DNA of 14,367 bases from contig JANPLZ010000104.1 in NCBI GenBank assembly GCA_031422555.1, forward strand, positions 1-14,367, read 5' to 3'. The notes beneath the pieces were generated by a model. It was not told where the DNA came from. It worked only from the letters and a program-made list of their open reading frames with translations, and ran no database searches. This DNA is from JANNAT01 sp031422555 (lineage in GTDB: Bacteria > Pseudomonadota > Alphaproteobacteria > Rhodobacterales > Rhodobacteraceae). Within the stretch, counting starts at the first letter, position 1. Every line of letters starts with the position of its first letter. Of the stretch, positions 6,144-12,234 are shown one piece after another. Both the position numbers and the translations under genes were made by a program.

Positions 6144-7544
6144 TCAGACGGGCATATCCGACGGCGGGCGCGGCAACAGATATCCCAGCGCCGCCAGCCC
6201 GGCATCATACTGCGCCCGAGGAATGTTGCCCACCACCGCAAGGCGCACTGCGTTGGGCGCGCGGCCATGGATCATCGCGTATTCATCGGCCGGGCGCACC
6301 AACACGCCCTGATCTTCGGCCATCCGGGCAAAAGTGGACGCCCGCCACCCTTGCGGCAGGCGCAGCCAGCCAAACGGCATCCGCGGCTGCCAGCACAGAT
6401 CGAACGCCCCCAAACGGTTGACCATCATCTGCAGGCGTTCCGACAATTCAATCAACACCCGCCCCCGGATTTCCGCCGCCGCCCCCGATTGCAACAAATC
6501 CAGCGCAAGGTCCGACACCGGGCGGGCCAGCGCGAAAAAGCCGTGCTGTGCGGTCAACCGTCCGGCCTCGCCCATGCCGGTCGGGCACACCGCATAGCCA
6601 AAGCGCAGCGCGGGCGAGACTGATTTCGACAGGCTGCCGACATACCACACCCGTTCGGGCGCCATCGCCCGTAACGACGGCACATCGGTCTGGCTTTGGG
6701 CAAAACATTCATCTTCGATGATCTGCAAATCATATTTGCGCGCCACGGTGATCACATCCATGCGCCGCTGCAAGCCCATCCGCGCCGTGGTGGGATTCTG
6801 GGTTTCAGGTGTCAGGCAAAGCACTTGCGGGCCATACTTGCGGCAGATCGCCTCCAGAACATCAGGGCGGATGCCTTGGTCGTCCAACTCTACCCCCACC
6901 ACATCGGCGCGCACGGCGCGGGCGGCATAGCGAAAACCGGGATAGGCCAGATCTTCGGTCAGAACCACCGGACGGTCACCGCGCAGACAGCAGTTGAAAA
7001 TCAGGCTGATGCCGCTTTGGCCGCCATGGGTCAGCATGATATCATCCGGTCCGATCGGCCCCAGATCACGGTCGGCCAGCCAATCAATCACCGCCGCGCG
7101 CAGCGGACCCTCGCCCGACTGGCGGGTATATTCCAACCATTCCGGGGCCACCTGATCGGCCATGCGGCGCAGGCTGGTGGCAAAGAACGCCTCTTGTCCG
7201 ACATCGGCGATGCGCGGGCTGCGCAGATCAACCCGCCCCGCCGCCACCCCCGGATCGCGTTCGGTGTAGATCGACTGTGTTGGCCCAAGGCGCGGACGGC
7301 TGGCGGCGACAAAGGTGCCGCGGCCAACGGTGGCTTCCAGCATGCCTTCTTGCGTCGCAATCTGGTAGGCGCGCGACACCGTGCCGGGGGTCACCGACAG
7401 CCGGTAAGCCAGATCGCGCACGGTGGGCAGTTGCGCACCTTCGGGCAAATCGCCCAAACGGATGGCATCGCGCAAGGCCCGGGTCAGGGCCAGATATTTG
7501 GGGCCGTCGCGGTCGGCCAGTTTCGGCAGCCAGATTGTATTCAT
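6144..7544 (-). CDS. MocR-type regulator: GntR winged helix fused to PLP-dependent aminotransferase-like domain
   Basis: A 466-aa protein. Residues about 15-80 form a GntR winged helix (YLALTRALRDAIRLGDLPEG, LPTVRDLAYRLSVTPGTVSRAY, VGRGTFVA). From about 105 onwards is a fold-type I aminotransferase domain: THGGQSGI (172-179), TPETQNPTT (Asn250), IIEDECF (Asp278) and SLSKSVSPALRFGY with the probable PLP-binding Lys307 and Arg314. Family members bind DNA and sense PLP or amino-group ligands rather than act as enzymes. The residue three after Asp278 is Phe (DECF), where aminotransferases of the D-x-x-Y type have Tyr. The ATG at 7542-7544 has AGAGGAA at 7552-7558 with a 7-base gap. It is divergent from a DUF1127 gene; the shared gap holds two repeated sites, suggesting autoregulation and control of the neighbour. 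The ligand is unknown. Confidence 0.93.
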   Translation of the reverse strand: MNTIWLPKLADRDGPKYLALTRALRDAIRLGDLPEGAQLPTVRDLAYRLSVTPGTVSRAYQIATQEGMLEATVGRGTFVAASRPRLGPTQSIYTERDPGVAAGRVDLRSPRIADVGQEAFFATSLRRMADQVAPEWLEYTRQSGEGPLRAAVIDWLADRDLGPIGPDDIMLTHGGQSGISLIFNCCLRGDRPVVLTEDLAYPGFRYAARAVRADVVGVELDDQGIRPDVLEAICRKYGPQVLCLTPETQNPTTARMGLQRRMDVITVARKYDLQIIEDECFAQSQTDVPSLRAMAPERVWYVGSLSKSVSPALRFGYAVCPTGMGEAGRLTAQHGFFALARPVSDLALDLLQSGAAAEIRGRVLIELSERLQMMVNRLGAFDLCWQPRMPFGWLRLPQGWRASTFARMAEDQGVLVRPADEYAMIHGRAPNAVRLAVVGNIPRAQYDAGLAALGYLLPRPPSDMPV

Positions 7545-7578
7545 AACAATGTTCCTCTGGCGACTCGGGGCCGTTGCA

Positions 7579-7622
7579 TTGTATCAGTATACCACAGAAC
7601 ACCAGTACTTGTATCAATACAA
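7579..7622. promoter_or_regulatory. Two-site operator (TTGTATCA repeats) between mocR and the DUF1127 gene
   Basis: TTGTATCAGTATAC at 7579-7592 and TTGTATCAATACAA at 7609-7622 repeat in the same orientation, 30 bases apart start to start (about three helical turns). The second copy is also a 6+6 inverted repeat around CA. The first overlaps TATACT (7586-7591, minus strand), a good -10 for mocR. The second overlaps TACAAT (7618-7623, plus strand), a possible -10 for the DUF1127 gene. Paired direct repeats are the usual binding arrangement for dimeric MocR proteins; that this one binds here is inferred from position. Confidence 0.6.
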
Positions 7623-7634
7623 TCGGAAAATATC

Positions 7635-7847
7635 ATGTCCATGTCGCAAGCCATCGCCCTTGCTGATCGCCCGCTGCCGCCGCTGTCGCGGTTTCTTGTG
7701 ACCTTTGCCGTCACCGTGGCCGAATGGGAATTGCGCCATCGCACCCGCAAATCGCTGGGCGCACTTACGCCGCATCTGCTGGCGGATATCGGGCTTGATC
7801 CGGCGACAGCGCGGCAAGAGACCGTCAAGCGGTTCTGGCACGCCTAG
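7635..7847 (+). CDS. DUF1127 domain-containing small protein, 70 aa
   Basis: A 70-aa protein: short N-terminus, hydrophobic/amphipathic stretch SRFLVTFAVTVAEW (18-31), then the basic DUF1127 core RHRTRKSLGALTPHLLADIGLDPATARQETVKRFWHA (34-70). The LxxLxxHLLxDIGL pattern and the terminal K.FW are the family signature. DUF1127 proteins are small, Arg-rich and of mostly undefined function; some relatives affect RNA turnover or phosphate/carbon physiology. Two ATGs (7635 and 7641) compete; GGAA at 7625-7628 better suits the first. The gene is monocistronic, divergent from mocR and followed by a strong terminator. Confidence 0.85.
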   Translation: MSMSQAIALADRPLPPLSRFLVTFAVTVAEWELRHRTRKSLGALTPHLLADIGLDPATARQETVKRFWHA

Positions 7848-7871
7848 GCACCCCCCACCCCATCCCCACCT

Positions 7872-7901
7872 TGGCCGGGCATTCCCCGGCCATTTTTTTT
7901 T
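7872..7901 (+). terminator. Rho-independent terminator of the DUF1127 gene
   Basis: TGGCCGGG and CCCGGCCA form a perfect 8-bp stem around CATTC, followed by nine consecutive T. It lies 25 bases past the stop codon and is a canonical intrinsic terminator in the plus direction. Confidence 0.93.
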
Positions 7902-7966
7902 GCACCGCCCGTTGCGGTTTGCAAACCCATGCATTTGCTGGATTCTGTTTTGTTCCGCCGCATGCA

Positions 7967-7994
7967 AAAGGCCCGTGGATCACCACGGGCCTTT
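7967..7994 (-). terminator. Intrinsic terminator of rplM-rpsI
   Basis: AAAGGCCCGTGG and CCACGGGCCTTT form a perfect 12-bp inverted repeat around a 4-base loop. Read on the minus strand it lies 23 bases after the rpsI stop and ends in TTTT. The A/T ends make it partly bidirectional, though the T run is short. Together with the previous terminator it insulates the two convergent units. Confidence 0.85.
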
Positions 7995-8017
7995 GCCATT
8001 TCATCAACCGGCAGCGA

Positions 8018-8506
8018 TCAGCGCTTGGAGAACTGGAAGCTCTTGCGCGCTTTGGCTTTGCCGTATTTCTTGCGTTCCACAACGCGGCTGTCGCGGGTCA
8101 GGAACCCTGCGGCTTTCAACGCGCCGCGCAAGGATGGTTCATACAGTTGCAACGCCTTCGAGATGCCGTGCTTGACGGCCCCCGCCTGCCCCGACAACCC
8201 GCCACCAGCAACCGTGGCCATCACGTCAAACTGGCCTTCGACATTGGCGATGGTGAACGGCTGGCGCAGGATCATTTGCAACACCGGGCGGGCAAAGTAT
8301 TCCGCCATGGTTTTGCCGTTGACCACAACCTTGCCCGAACCGGGCTTGATCCAGACGCGGGCGACGGCGTTCTTGCGCTTGCCGGTGGCATAGGACCGGC
8401 CCAGCTTGTCGCGCACGGCGACGCGCACGATGGCCATCGGGGTGGCGGCAGGCGCGGCTGCACCCACGGCCGATTTCAGATCGTCCAAAGATTTGATGTC
8501 TGACAT
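8018..8506 (-). CDS. rpsI: 30S ribosomal protein S9
   Basis: A 162-aa protein. It shows YATGKRKNAVARVWIKPGSGKVVVNGK, the core TVAGGGLSGQAGAVKHGISKAL, LTRDSRVVERKKYGKAKARKSFQFSKR and the invariant terminal SKR that reaches the ribosomal P site. About 35 extra N-terminal residues before RSYATGKRK are usual for alphaproteobacterial S9. The ATG at 8504-8506 has GGAG at 8516-8519, lying inside the last codons of rplM, and only two bases separate it from the rplM stop. This is the universal rplM-rpsI operon. Confidence 0.98.
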   Translation of the reverse strand: MSDIKSLDDLKSAVGAAAPAATPMAIVRVAVRDKLGRSYATGKRKNAVARVWIKPGSGKVVVNGKTMAEYFARPVLQMILRQPFTIANVEGQFDVMATVAGGGLSGQAGAVKHGISKALQLYEPSLRGALKAAGFLTRDSRVVERKKYGKAKARKSFQFSKR

Positions 8507-8508
8507 GC

Positions 8509-8973
8509 TTATGCGCTCCGGGTGTTCTTAGGGTTCAGCGCGGCCACGTCAAGAACGGTGGGCTGCTGCGCCTCATGCGGATGCTCGGCGCTTGCATAGA
8601 CCCGCAGGTTGGTCATCTGCACGCGGCCAAGACGGTTGCGGGTGATCATACGCTCGACCGCTTTGATCACAACACGCTCGGGGTGTGCGCCTTCCAGCAC
8701 TTGCCGCGCGGTGCGCTGCTTGATGCCGCCCGGATGGCCGGTGTGCCAGTAATAGATCTTGTCGTTGCGCTTGTTGCCCGTCATCTGCACCTTGTCGGCG
8801 TTGATGACGATCACGTTGTCGCCCATATCCATGTGCGGTGTGAAAGTTGGCTTGTTCTTGCCGCGCAAGATTTGGGCGACGATCGTGGCCAAGCGTCCCA
8901 GAACAATGCCTTCGGCATCAATCAAGATCCACTTTTTCGCGATGTCCGCCGGAGTAGCGGAGAAGGTTTTCAT
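8509..8973 (-). CDS. rplM: 50S ribosomal protein L13
   Basis: A 154-aa protein starting MKTFSATPADIAKKWILIDAEG, followed by VLGRLATIVAQILRGKNKPTFTPHMDMGDNVIVINA, YYWHTGHPGGIK and the helical AVERMITRNRLGRVQMTNLRVYA. Length and ends match bacterial L13. An in-frame ATG at 9084 would add 37 residues with no family counterpart, so the start is placed at 8973. The Shine-Dalgarno here is weak (GGTCGAAAT before ATG), which fits a gene whose initiation is controlled by upstream RNA structure. L13 is first in the operon with S9. Confidence 0.98.
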   Translation of the reverse strand: MKTFSATPADIAKKWILIDAEGIVLGRLATIVAQILRGKNKPTFTPHMDMGDNVIVINADKVQMTGNKRNDKIYYWHTGHPGGIKQRTARQVLEGAHPERVVIKAVERMITRNRLGRVQMTNLRVYASAEHPHEAQQPTVLDVAALNPKNTRSA

Positions 8974-8994
8974 ATTTCGACCATATGTTAAAAT

Positions 8995-9042
8995 GGGGCG
9001 AACCCCGATCTGCGATGGCGGCTTATCGCAGGGCTGCCCTGC
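8995..9042 (-). promoter_or_regulatory. Structured 5' leader of rplM (candidate autoregulatory RNA)
   Basis: On the minus strand, before the rplM ATG: GCAGGGC-A-GCCCTGC (9028-9042), then TGCGAT-N8-ATCGCA (9011-9030) sharing GCA with the first stem, then GGGG-TTCG-CCCC (8995-9006), a UUCG tetraloop hairpin followed by ATTTT. The stems compete at their shared bases. L13 is known to regulate its operon through leader RNA in some bacteria; application to this leader is inference. Confidence 0.45.
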
Positions 9043-9096
9043 CCCGTCAAGGCAAGGTGAAAAGATATAACACAGCAAATTCATAGGTTTATACTT

Positions 9097-9114
9097 GGGG
9101 TATTATATTACCCC
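9097..9114 (-). promoter_or_regulatory. Candidate rplM promoter element: TATAAT inside a GGGGTA-N6-TACCCC inverted repeat
   Basis: The minus strand carries a perfect TATAAT (9102-9107) at the centre of GGGGTA/TACCCC arms, in a markedly AT-rich patch. No good -35 lies at 16-18 bases; a TTGACG is 27 bases upstream, too far. The inferred leader is about 120 bases. The symmetry could be an operator or a weak hairpin; without a T run it is unlikely to be a terminator. Confidence 0.4.
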
Positions 9115-9169
9115 ATTTTTAGGCCCGTCTGCGCCGTCAAACGTCAGCCCGCGAGTCCGGTTTTGCGCC

Positions 9170-9964
9170 CTAGCGCAGGTTTGGCGGCTTGTCGGGGTTT
9201 GATCCGGGCGCGGCTGGCCGGGCGGGTTCGGCCCCCGGCGGGGTGGCGGGCGGGGCTGCGGGCACGGCAAACACCTGCGCTGCGCGCGCGATATGCGGAA
9301 CCGCCGGATCGCTGGAGGCCAGAAAGGTCACGTCAATCTCGCCCAGATCAACGCCGGAAAATTGCAACGCCTCGCCCAAGGCGCGGGCAAGCGCCGGTTG
9401 CGCCGGGGCTGCGGCGTCGATCACCGCCAGCATATGGCCGCGCCGCCCGCCGACATAGCGCACCTGCACCAACAGCGCCGCAAGCGCGAGGCCCGCCGCA
9501 CCCTCCAGCGTAAAGGTCAGCGCATCGGCAAGGCCAGTGGGCAAGCCGCGCGGTGGATAAAACGCCTCGGGCGTGGCCTGCACCTGTTCGGGATTGGTAT
9601 CCAGCATGTCGGCCAACCACCGCAACGCCTCGGGCGGAAGCAGCGTCTCGGATGCAGCCCCGGTGCCAAGGTTCAGGCCCAGCGACACGCCTTGACCCGC
9701 CAGATGCTGCGCGATGATCCGCCCCGGCAAGGCGGCATAAGGCAAAGGCCCGTCACCAAAGCCTGCCAACCGCTCATCGGTGTCAAAGCACAGCACCACC
9801 GGGCCATCGGCCAGATCGAACACCCGTGGATTTATCCGCTCGCCTTCCGGTTCGTGGTCCAGCAGCAACAGCACCGTGGCATCGGCGAACACCCGGTAAA
9901 ACTGCCGCCCGGCCGCGTCATCGCCCGCGGCCATCGCGGCATGGGCGTGATCAAGGTCTGTCAT
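9170..9964 (-). CDS. SseB-family protein
   Basis: A 264-aa protein beginning MTDLDHAHAAM. The N-terminal half carries the SseB-type pattern: FYRVFADATVLLLL near 22-35, DGPVVLCFDTDERLAGF near 53-69, then PYAALPGRIIAQHLAGQGVSLGLNLG. The C-terminal half includes ALLVQVRYVGGRRGHMLAVID and EALQFSGVDLGEIDVTFLASSDP, resembling the SseB C-terminal domain, and it ends in a Pro/Ala-rich tail. SseB is named for enhanced serine sensitivity in E. coli; its biochemical role is not settled. The ATG at 9962-9964 is the first after the frame leaves the nhaA upstream region; the long antisense extension through nhaA does not resemble protein. It is leftward and divergent from the antiporter. Weak Shine-Dalgarno. 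Confidence 0.8.
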   Translation of the reverse strand: MTDLDHAHAAMAAGDDAAGRQFYRVFADATVLLLLDHEPEGERINPRVFDLADGPVVLCFDTDERLAGFGDGPLPYAALPGRIIAQHLAGQGVSLGLNLGTGAASETLLPPEALRWLADMLDTNPEQVQATPEAFYPPRGLPTGLADALTFTLEGAAGLALAALLVQVRYVGGRRGHMLAVIDAAAPAQPALARALGEALQFSGVDLGEIDVTFLASSDPAVPHIARAAQVFAVPAAPPATPPGAEPARPAAPGSNPDKPPNLR

Positions 9965-10122
9965 ATTGGCCCCCGACGGCGATGATTGCCACAAGGCTAT
10001 GCCCACCGGCGCGCGCCTGCAAGCAAAACGCAAAGCCGCGCCCGCATAGCATTGGATGCCCCGCCACCCATGCAGCGCGGCCACAGTGCGAAGATAAGCG
10101 AAAGCCGATACTTCCATGGTGG

Positions 10123-10151
10123 TTGCCGAACATCTGACCGCAAGATATTGA
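10123..10151 (+). promoter_or_regulatory. Candidate promoter of the nhaA-like gene
   Basis: TTGCCG (10123-10128) and TATTGA (10146-10151) are 17 bases apart. Transcription would begin about 20 bases before the ATG, leaving a short leader containing AAGG (10169-10172) as the ribosome-binding site. Both boxes are partial matches. Confidence 0.4.
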
Positions 10152-10180
10152 GAAATCACCCCTGTTTTAAGGCATTTCCG

Positions 10181-11395
10181 ATGTATCGTGTTTCGTCTTT
10201 CATCCGCCATTTTGCCGTCTGTCTGGCGGCGGGGGTGTTGGTGGCGACGGTGTGGGTTTCGACAGATCCCGCCAGTTATTACGACTTTATCGAATGGCGG
10301 CTGGCCGATTTGCCGCTGCCCGGCTTTTTGAACCTGCATCCGGCAAGTCTGACACCGGTGTTGGTGGTGTCGGACGGGTTGATGGCCCTGTTCATGTTCT
10401 TTGTCGGCAAAGAGCTGTGGGAATCGCTGATCCTGGAACGCGGGGCGTTGTCGGGGCCGCGTGCCATCGTGCCCTTGGGCGGCATGATCGGGGCTGCCTT
10501 GGGGGCGGTGCTGGCGTGGACCGTCTTTGGCGCGCTGTTCGAGACCGCAGACGAGGCCGGATTTGCCACCGGCTGGCCGGTGCCGGTGGGCAGTGATGTG
10601 GTGCTGGCCTATCTGATGGGGCGCATGGTGTTTGGGCGCGGCCACCCTGCGGTGCATGTCTTGCTGTTGGTGACGGTGTCGCTGGATGTCACCGGGCTGG
10701 TGCTGGTCGGGGTGGCGCATCCGACCGATGGATTGCTGAAACTGGTGTGGCTGGGGCTGCCGGTGCTGGCGTGCATCGGGGTCTGGCTGGGATTTGGCCG
10801 CCCCCTGCCCGCCGAGGCCCCCGAACGGCAACGCCGCCGGGCGCTGGCGCTGTGGCCTTATATCATCGCGGGGGGGCTGTGTTATGTGGGGGTTGCCGCG
10901 GCCGGATTGCCGCCCGCCTTGGGATTGTTGCCGATCATTCCGGTAATCCCGCATGCCGACCGATCGTTCGGGCTGTTTGCCGAGGCCGAGGAATTCCTGC
11001 ACGATCCATTGAACCGGCTGGCGCATGCGCTGGTGCGGCCCTTGGCAGTGGTGTTGTTTTTGTTCGGGCTGACCCGCGGCGGCATTGATGTGCAAGCCGC
11101 AGGCCCCACCACCGCCACGGTGCTGGCGGCGCTGTGGATCGGCAAGCCTGTGGGGTTTATTGCAGGCTGTCTGATCACCGCACGCTTTGGCATGGGCCAA
11201 AGCCTTGATGACATCGACTTTCGCAGTCTTGGCCTGACCGCGCTGTTGTTGGGCATGGGGTTCACCGTGCCGGTGCTGGGATTGGCCGCAAGCCTGCCTG
11301 GCGGCGAGATGGCCGAAGCCGCGCGGCTGGGACTGGCGTTAAGCCTTTTGGCGGGTCCGGCGGCGCTGACGCTGTCGCGGCTGATCAAAAGCTGA
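10181..11395 (+). CDS. nhaA: NhaA-family Na+/H+ antiporter homologue, divergent
   Basis: A 404-aa membrane protein with about 11-12 hydrophobic segments. Alignment by eye to NhaA: SDGLMALFMFFVGKEL (64-79) to NDGLMA.FFL.VGLE, PLGGMIGAALGAV (98-110), PVGSDVVLAYLMGRMV (135-150; Asp139 equals E. coli Asp133), VSLDVTGLVLV (166-176; Asp169 equals Asp163) and WIGKPVGF (319-326; Lys322 equals Lys300). The residue paired with Asp163, E. coli Asp164, is Val170 here. The usual FANAG is replaced by LTRGG. The fold is clear, but transport of Na+ by the standard mechanism is uncertain. The ATG at 10181 has AAGG with an 8-base gap; upstream in-frame codons are not membrane-protein-like. The gene stands alone between divergent sseB-like and kpsT. 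Confidence 0.85.
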   Translation: MYRVSSFIRHFAVCLAAGVLVATVWVSTDPASYYDFIEWRLADLPLPGFLNLHPASLTPVLVVSDGLMALFMFFVGKELWESLILERGALSGPRAIVPLGGMIGAALGAVLAWTVFGALFETADEAGFATGWPVPVGSDVVLAYLMGRMVFGRGHPAVHVLLLVTVSLDVTGLVLVGVAHPTDGLLKLVWLGLPVLACIGVWLGFGRPLPAEAPERQRRRALALWPYIIAGGLCYVGVAAAGLPPALGLLPIIPVIPHADRSFGLFAEAEEFLHDPLNRLAHALVRPLAVVLFLFGLTRGGIDVQAAGPTTATVLAALWIGKPVGFIAGCLITARFGMGQSLDDIDFRSLGLTALLLGMGFTVPVLGLAASLPGGEMAEAARLGLALSLLAGPAALTLSRLIKS

Positions 11396-11397
11396 TC

Positions 11398-11431
11398 GGC
11401 GACAATTTCCCGGATGCGGATGATTGTTGCC
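11398..11431 (+). terminator. Weak hairpin after nhaA (GGCGACAAT/ATTGTTGCC)
   Basis: Nine paired bases including one G-U, with a 16-base loop, begin two bases after the nhaA stop; AAAA follows rather than T. It may be a 3'-end or Rho-related structure; an intrinsic terminator is doubtful. Confidence 0.25.
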
Positions 11432-11502
11432 AAAATCGACATAATCATGCCCCAATACCGCGTTACCTTTGGCAATTGCGCTTGCATGGATGGGCACACG
11501 GG

Positions 11503-11518
11503 GCGTTAAGACTAACGC
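11503..11518. promoter_or_regulatory. Inverted repeat GCGTTA-N4-TAACGC upstream of kpsT
   Basis: A perfect 6+6 inverted repeat with spacer AGAC lies 62 bases before the kpsT ATG. Position and symmetry suit an operator or a leader hairpin for the capsule block. I found no convincing promoter pair in the 185-base gap after nhaA. Confidence 0.35.
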
Positions 11519-11580
11519 TGTAAACAGGGGTGAAGTGCTGCAATCCGCCCGATAGGCGGCGGCAGACATTTGGGGCAAGA

Positions 11581-12234
11581 ATGATCGCGTTCGAAAATGT
11601 CAGCAAATCGTTCTGGACGGGAAAGTCGCGCAAGGTGATCCTTGATCGCGCCTCGTTCAAGGTTGATATTGGCAACTCGTTGGGCATTCTGGCACGCAAC
11701 GGCACCGGCAAAACCACCATCGTCAACATGATGGCGGGCTTGGAGAAACCCGATGAAGGCAAGGTTGTGCGCACGTCGCGGATATCCTTTCCGCTGGGAT
11801 TCATGGGCGGGGTGATTTCCAAACACACCGCCACCGAAAATTCCCGCTACATCGCGCGGCTATATGGTCTGGACCCCGACTATGTCGAAAGTTTCTGTCG
11901 CTGGCTGTCGGGGATTGACGAATATTTCGACATGCCGGTCGGAACCTATTCGTCTGGTATGCGGGCGCGGTTTTCGTTTTCGCTGATGCTGGCGCTGGAA
12001 TTTGATATCTACCTGATCGACGAAGGCATGCCCGCGTCCACGGATGTCGAATTCAACCGCAAAGCCGGGCAGATTTTGCGCCAGAGGCTGGCGAATGCAA
12101 CGGTGGTGGTGGTGTCACATTCGCCATCGACGTTGGAAAAATTCTGCCAATCGGCGGCCGTGCTGCGCAATGGGCAGTTGTACATGTTTGAAACTTTGGA
12201 AGAGGCGAAACAGCTTTATGACTATGAAGCTTAG
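11581..12234 (+). CDS. kpsT: Capsular polysaccharide ABC exporter ATP-binding protein KpsT
   Basis: A 217-aa ATPase of the capsule/O-antigen exporter (KpsT/BexA) family. Motifs: Walker A ARNGTGKTT (38-46), where the usual first Gly is Ala38; ISFPLGFMGG (68-77), equivalent to the KpsT ISWPVGLAGG; signature TYSSGMRARFSF (122-133); Walker B FDIYLIDEG (Glu148); and His180 in VVSHS. Length and the short C-terminus without a carbohydrate-binding domain fit group-2-type capsule export. The ATG at 11581 gives the family N-terminus MIAFENVSKSF; GGGGC lies just upstream. A longer ATG start at 11530 adds 17 unrelated residues. kpsE overlaps its end. No kpsM permease gene precedes it, unlike most such operons. 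Confidence 0.93.
   Translation: MIAFENVSKSFWTGKSRKVILDRASFKVDIGNSLGILARNGTGKTTIVNMMAGLEKPDEGKVVRTSRISFPLGFMGGVISKHTATENSRYIARLYGLDPDYVESFCRWLSGIDEYFDMPVGTYSSGMRARFSFSLMLALEFDIYLIDEGMPASTDVEFNRKAGQILRQRLANATVVVVSHSPSTLEKFCQSAAVLRNGQLYMFETLEEAKQLYDYEA

Noticed and set aside
5564..6421. 285-aa plus-strand frame across the 86-aa gene and the mocR 3' end
   Set aside because: Pro/Arg/His-rich, no motif, overlaps intergenic repeats and two better-supported minus-strand genes.
6696..7634. Long plus-strand frame running into the DUF1127 gene
   Set aside because: It is antisense to mocR, which has clear domain motifs; only the last 70 residues match a family.
8974..9084. Extension of L13 to an upstream ATG at 9084
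   Set aside because: The added 37 residues include cysteines and prolines absent from L13 proteins, and the region forms RNA stems.
9965..11200. N-terminal extension of the SseB-like frame antisense through nhaA
   Set aside because: Gln/His/Arg-rich composition typical of antisense to a GC-rich gene; SseB homology begins at the Met at 9964.
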